Source of the DNA: Candidatus Gastranaerophilales bacterium
GTDB lineage: Bacteria; Cyanobacteriota; Vampirovibrionia; Gastranaerophilales; Gastranaerophilaceae
NCBI GenBank assembly: GCA_944324225.1
Contig: CALUVL010000003.1
Coordinates: 1 to 64,000, forward strand
Length of the DNA: 64,000 nt
Reading direction: 5' to 3'
Of the stretch, positions 61,063-64,000 are shown piece after piece. Under the pieces are notes generated by a model. That model had not been told where the DNA came from. It ran no database searches and was given only the letters and a program-made list of their open reading frames with translations. How positions within the stretch are numbered: the stretch's first letter is position 1; every line of letters begins with the position of its first letter. A program made the translations under genes and the position numbers.

Positions 61063-62067
61063 ATGCAAGAACAATTTATTATTATGGTATGGAAATTTTT
61101 TAAAAATCCTGCTATTATTGCAGCTTTAATTTCTACCGTTGTTACTGGTTTTATAAATTTAAAAAATGGGGAATCTGCAAAACTTTCTGCTCTATATAAT
61201 CATAAATACAAATTTTGGTTGGATTTTAGTAAAAAATTTTTTAGAATAAAGCCTTTTCTTGACCGTATGATAAATCCATTTAATTGTTCCGCTGGTATAA
61301 TAACTTATCAAGGGAAAGTTGAAACCTTAAAAAATTTTTCGAAATGGATAGTAGAATGGAATGAATTTAATGAGTTAGTAAATGAAAATGAAGTGATTTA
61401 TATGCGACCACAAGAAATTGATACTTTGTTATTAAATTGCTTTTTTACTTCATTGAAAGAACACCTCCCAAGATTAGATCTTAAAGAAAACTTAGGTAAT
61501 ATTGAAACATATACAATTCCAAGCGAGTTTATTAATAAAGTTTTTATAGATGCTAAAAAATATTTTGATGACAATGTAAGAGAAGATTCAAAATTATTTT
61601 ATCAATACTTAAAAATCTTAGATAAAAAATCAAAAAATAAAAAGTCAAAATATAATGAAATTGCGAAATTTTTAAATGATACTGATATTGATAATATTAT
61701 GAATAAGTTATCAAATGAAATATTTTTAGAGCTAATCAAATTAAATCTTGATGATATAAGTAAAAAACTTGAAGAAATTGTATCAATAGAACCAGTGCCT
61801 AAAAAAATATTTTTTAAAATCAAAAAATGGTGGAGGAAGCATAAACCAAACAATTTTAAAAAATGGCTTAGTTATCCATATAATAAAAAACAACTTCAAA
61901 TAAATAAAACTTTTAGAATAATACTCATAATATTGTTACTGTTGCTTGTTACTGGTGGTCTTTGGTTTTTGTCCGATAATTTATATAGCTTTTGTGGACA
62001 TATCTCTGTTATAGTCATACTAATTTTGTTACATTATCTATTTAATCTTTTGTTTGCCAATAAATAA
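61063..62067 (+). CDS. Hypothetical membrane protein of the island
   Basis: A 334-aa protein I do not recognise. It has one hydrophobic segment near the N-terminus (IIAALISTVVTGFINL), a long cytosolic helical domain rich in Lys, Asp and Phe (about 40-270), and two C-terminal membrane helices (IILIILLLLLVTGGLWFL and ISVIVILILLHYLFNLLF). Such layouts occur among membrane effectors of phage-defence genes, but there is no motif that proves it. It has its own promoter. Confidence 0.68.
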   Translation: MQEQFIIMVWKFFKNPAIIAALISTVVTGFINLKNGESAKLSALYNHKYKFWLDFSKKFFRIKPFLDRMINPFNCSAGIITYQGKVETLKNFSKWIVEWNEFNELVNENEVIYMRPQEIDTLLLNCFFTSLKEHLPRLDLKENLGNIETYTIPSEFINKVFIDAKKYFDDNVREDSKLFYQYLKILDKKSKNKKSKYNEIAKFLNDTDIDNIMNKLSNEIFLELIKLNLDDISKKLEEIVSIEPVPKKIFFKIKKWWRKHKPNNFKKWLSYPYNKKQLQINKTFRIILIILLLLLVTGGLWFLSDNLYSFCGHISVIVILILLHYLFNLLFANK

Positions 62068-62314
62068 CTTTTGCAAAATAAGATCATAAATTATTTCTCA
62101 TTAAATATAAGTTGCTCCAACCATTCCTGAATATATAATAAATTATGTTGTTATTTTTCTGAGAATTTGTGTTACTTTTTCTGCTTTCTCATGTTAATTA
62201 ACAAAACCAAATTATAACCGCCGTTTGCCCTAATTTTACTAACTTGGACGGATAAAACGATTATTAGACTTTTGAAGTAAATAAAGTCCGATTAGATTAT
62301 TTTAAAATTTCTTT
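62068..62314. other. Right flank of the island
   Basis: AT-rich, without an open frame of note. It holds AAAGTCCGATTA at 62283-62294, the complement of TAATCGGACTTT at 23-34, and a small dyad around GACTTT/AAAGTC. It may be near an element end. Confidence 0.4.
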
Positions 62315-62353
62315 AACAATAAAAACGGATTATATAAACCCGTTTTTATTGTT
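62315..62353 (-). terminator. Terminator of the aldo/keto reductase operon
   Basis: A perfect 14-bp stem (62315-62328 with 62340-62353), AACAATAAAAACGG/CCGTTTTTATTGTT, downstream of the minus-strand genes. Confidence 0.8.
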
Positions 62354-62378
62354 AATAAATAATTCCCCCTTTTGAATA

Positions 62379-63215
62379 TTAGTAGTTTATAATACTTTGC
62401 ACAAACTCAGGGTCATAGTGGTTAACAAAGATACTTTCGCCTTTGTCTAAGGCTCTCAACGTATTCATATCACCATCAGAGAGTTTAAAATCAAATATTT
62501 CAAAATTTTCTTTCATTCTTTCTTTGTGCGTAGATTTTGGAATAACAATGACATTTTCCTGTGTTAAAAATCTCAGTGCGACCTGTGCCGCTGTTTTGTT
62601 GTATTTTGCTCCAATTAATTTAAGTGTTTCGTTATTAAATAAATTGTTTTCTCCTCTTGCCATAGGTGACCATGACATTAATTGAGTGCCGAATTTGTTC
62701 AAATATTTACGCAAAGTTTTTTCCTGCTGGAATACATGTGTTTCCATCTGATTTATCATTGGTTTTATTTCAACAAAATTACATAAATCAACAAATCTGT
62801 CAGGAAAAAAGTTGCTGACGCCTATAGCTCTTGTCTTTCCCTCTTTATAGGCGTTTTCCATAGCTCTATAGGTTCCGTAATAATCTCCGAACGGCTGGTG
62901 GATTAAAAGCAGGTCTACATAGTCTGTTTGTAATTTTCTTAGAGATTCATCAATAGACTTTGCGGCTTTTTCTTCGCCTGAATTTGTTATCCATACTTTT
63001 GTAACTAAGAAAAATTCATCTCTGTTTATTCCGGATTTTTTAACCGCAGCACCAACACCTTCTTCGTTGTAATAAGCCTGTGCTGTATCAATCAATCTGT
63101 AGCCGGTATCAATAGCGTCAGTTACACATCTTTCGCATTCTTTAGGGTCAACAAGAAAAACACCGTAGCCTAAAATCGGCATTTCAACACCGTTATTTAA
63201 TTTTACTGTTTGCAT
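62379..63215 (-). CDS. Aldo/keto reductase
   Basis: A 278-aa NADPH-dependent reductase of the AKR5-like type. The catalytic tetrad is present: Asp in GYRLIDTAQAYYNEE, its Tyr four residues on, Lys in FFLVTKVW and His in LLLIHQPFGDYY. The cofactor segment VIPKSTHKERMKEN is intact. It reduces carbonyl compounds such as 2,5-diketo-gluconate or methylglyoxal; the true substrate is unknown. It lies 3 bp after the flavoprotein gene on the same strand. Confidence 0.95.
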   Translation of the reverse strand: MQTVKLNNGVEMPILGYGVFLVDPKECERCVTDAIDTGYRLIDTAQAYYNEEGVGAAVKKSGINRDEFFLVTKVWITNSGEEKAAKSIDESLRKLQTDYVDLLLIHQPFGDYYGTYRAMENAYKEGKTRAIGVSNFFPDRFVDLCNFVEIKPMINQMETHVFQQEKTLRKYLNKFGTQLMSWSPMARGENNLFNNETLKLIGAKYNKTAAQVALRFLTQENVIVIPKSTHKERMKENFEIFDFKLSDGDMNTLRALDKGESIFVNHYDPEFVQSIINY

Positions 63216-63218
63216 AAT

Positions 63219-63767
63219 TTATTCTCCTTTTAAGTTTTTACCTAATTCGTAAGCCTGCTTAAGAAATTCGGAATTTTCGTCAATATTTGAATACCCTACA
63301 CCTGTTGCAAGTATTTCTCCGCAGTCCTCATACTTTAAGTATCTTACAAGCCCCTGATAAATATTGTGTAAATAATTCATAACCTCATCATCTGTTCTGC
63401 AAGCAGTTGCAATAAGTGCGGATTTTATATTTTTTGTCTTAAGTTTTTCATAAAAACAATGAAATCTGTCCATTGCGACTTTTAGTTGTGCCGACATATC
63501 ATAAAAATATACAGGTGTTACGTAAACGACCATATCACAGGACATAACACCATCTCGTAAAATATGCCAGTCATCTTTTTGAATACAATCATTATTTCCT
63601 GTGCACTTTTCTTTTGGACATCCAAGACACGGATGTAAATTTAGCCTTGCAGTATCTATCACTAATGTTTCGTGTCCTGCTTCCTGTGCTCCTTTAATAA
63701 AAGCGTCTGCAAGTCTGTTTGAAGCCCCGTGTTTATGCGGGCTACTTTCAAGTACAACTATTTTCAT
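63219..63767 (-). CDS. NADPH-dependent FMN reductase-type flavoprotein
   Basis: A 182-aa flavodoxin-fold protein. The FMN phosphate loop is ESSPHKHGASNRLADAF and a Cys-rich motif LHPCLGCPKEKCTGNNDC follows, as in iron-sulfur flavoproteins or multimeric flavodoxins. YVTPVYFYDMSAQLKVAMDR matches the NADPH_dep_FMN_red core. It is followed by the aldo/keto reductase 3 bp later, suggesting a redox operon with the Dabb gene upstream. Confidence 0.92.
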   Translation of the reverse strand: MKIVVLESSPHKHGASNRLADAFIKGAQEAGHETLVIDTARLNLHPCLGCPKEKCTGNNDCIQKDDWHILRDGVMSCDMVVYVTPVYFYDMSAQLKVAMDRFHCFYEKLKTKNIKSALIATACRTDDEVMNYLHNIYQGLVRYLKYEDCGEILATGVGYSNIDENSEFLKQAYELGKNLKGE

Positions 63768-63785
63768 AATATATTTCCTTTCTTT

Positions 63786-64000
63786 TTATTCCTGTTCATA
63801 TTCTATCTGGCAGGAATAAAAACCTTCTTGTACAAAACAATCATCTTCTGTTCCGTTTATACTGTTGATAAAAGCGTGATAAGGGTGTTTCATATAAATA
63901 TCAAAAGCAGCTTTATCTTTTAAATCAACAACCATTGTGACGGCATTTTCTCCACCCACCCAGCCTGTATTTTTTCCTATAGTAAGGCTGACAATTTCAG
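63786..64000 (-). CDS. Dabb (stress-responsive A/B barrel)-like protein, partial
   Basis: The C-terminal 70 residues of a gene that runs off the window. Seen: VTMVVDLKDKAAFDIYMKHP, then YHAFINSIN, close to the Dabb domain pattern of a ferredoxin-like dimer. The tail holds two Cys (DDCFVQEGFYSCQIEYEQE). It lies 18 bp upstream of the flavoprotein start and is probably the same operon. The start is outside the window. Confidence 0.7.
   Translation of the reverse strand, partial: EIVSLTIGKNTGWVGGENAVTMVVDLKDKAAFDIYMKHPYHAFINSINGTEDDCFVQEGFYSCQIEYEQE

Overview
The window most likely comes from a gut lineage of non-photosynthetic Cyanobacteria (Gastranaerophilales, Vampirovibrionia, formerly Melainabacteria). 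This rests on established knowledge plus what is visible: low G+C, Gram-negative envelope genes (TolC-type channel, EmrAB-type pump, meso-DAP MurE), and seven pseudopilin-like proteins, several with the N-terminal signature MKKAFTMAEVLITIG that is very common in that group. The assignment is inference; no marker was compared with a database.

Layout. 1-430: a C-terminal remnant of a phage-type integrase next to an initiator tRNA gene. 0.7-1.9 kb: rpmH-rnpA and a conserved unknown. 2-5.9 kb: proC, two pseudopilins ending in the same DYPW tail, each divergent from a small HTH gene, and an Fe-S protein. 5.9-11.7 kb: an operon of PBP, murE, a NagA-like deacetylase and ilvD. 12-25.7 kb: mixed chromosomal genes (amidase, glycosyltransferases, thrS, cupin, SulP transporter, orphan sugar permease, annexin-like protein, U32 protein, YqeG phosphatase) plus a structured non-coding locus and an unlisted 44-aa membrane protein. 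25.8-32.8 kb: five more pseudopilin-like genes, three of them carrying glycine-rich bodies that resemble phage tail-tip domains. 32.9-44.9 kb: efflux genes, gdhA, small membrane proteins, sugar acetyltransferase, aldolase and nucleotidyltransferase.

From the elongator-type tRNA(CAU) at 45.1 kb to about 62.3 kb the sequence is visibly more A+T-rich and looks like an accessory island. It starts with a retron-type reverse transcriptase fused to a trypsin-like protease, preceded by a candidate msr-msd RNA flanked by a 12-bp inverted repeat. Next come a Mor-family regulator and a Mu-like transposition operon: DDE transposase, MuB-type ATPase, a tyrosine-recombinase-fold protein that has lost most catalytic residues, and a terminase-small-subunit-like HTH protein. 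A 184-aa FimB-size tyrosine recombinase follows. Between it and a surface-polysaccharide operon lies a segment bounded by 16-bp inverted repeats with a promoter inside, which looks like a phase-variation switch. The operon encodes a GT8-LicD fusion, TagD, a DUF115-like protein, a GT29 sialyltransferase-like protein, GT32 and ManC. It ends with a HEPN-zinc-ribbon protein and a membrane protein, both possible defence genes.

The last 1.6 kb returns to ordinary chromosomal genes: an aldo/keto reductase, a flavoprotein and a partial Dabb-domain protein. The strongest candidates for undescribed biology are the retron-protease/Mu-like element, the putative invertible promoter with its adjacent recombinase, and the glycine-rich pseudopilin trio.
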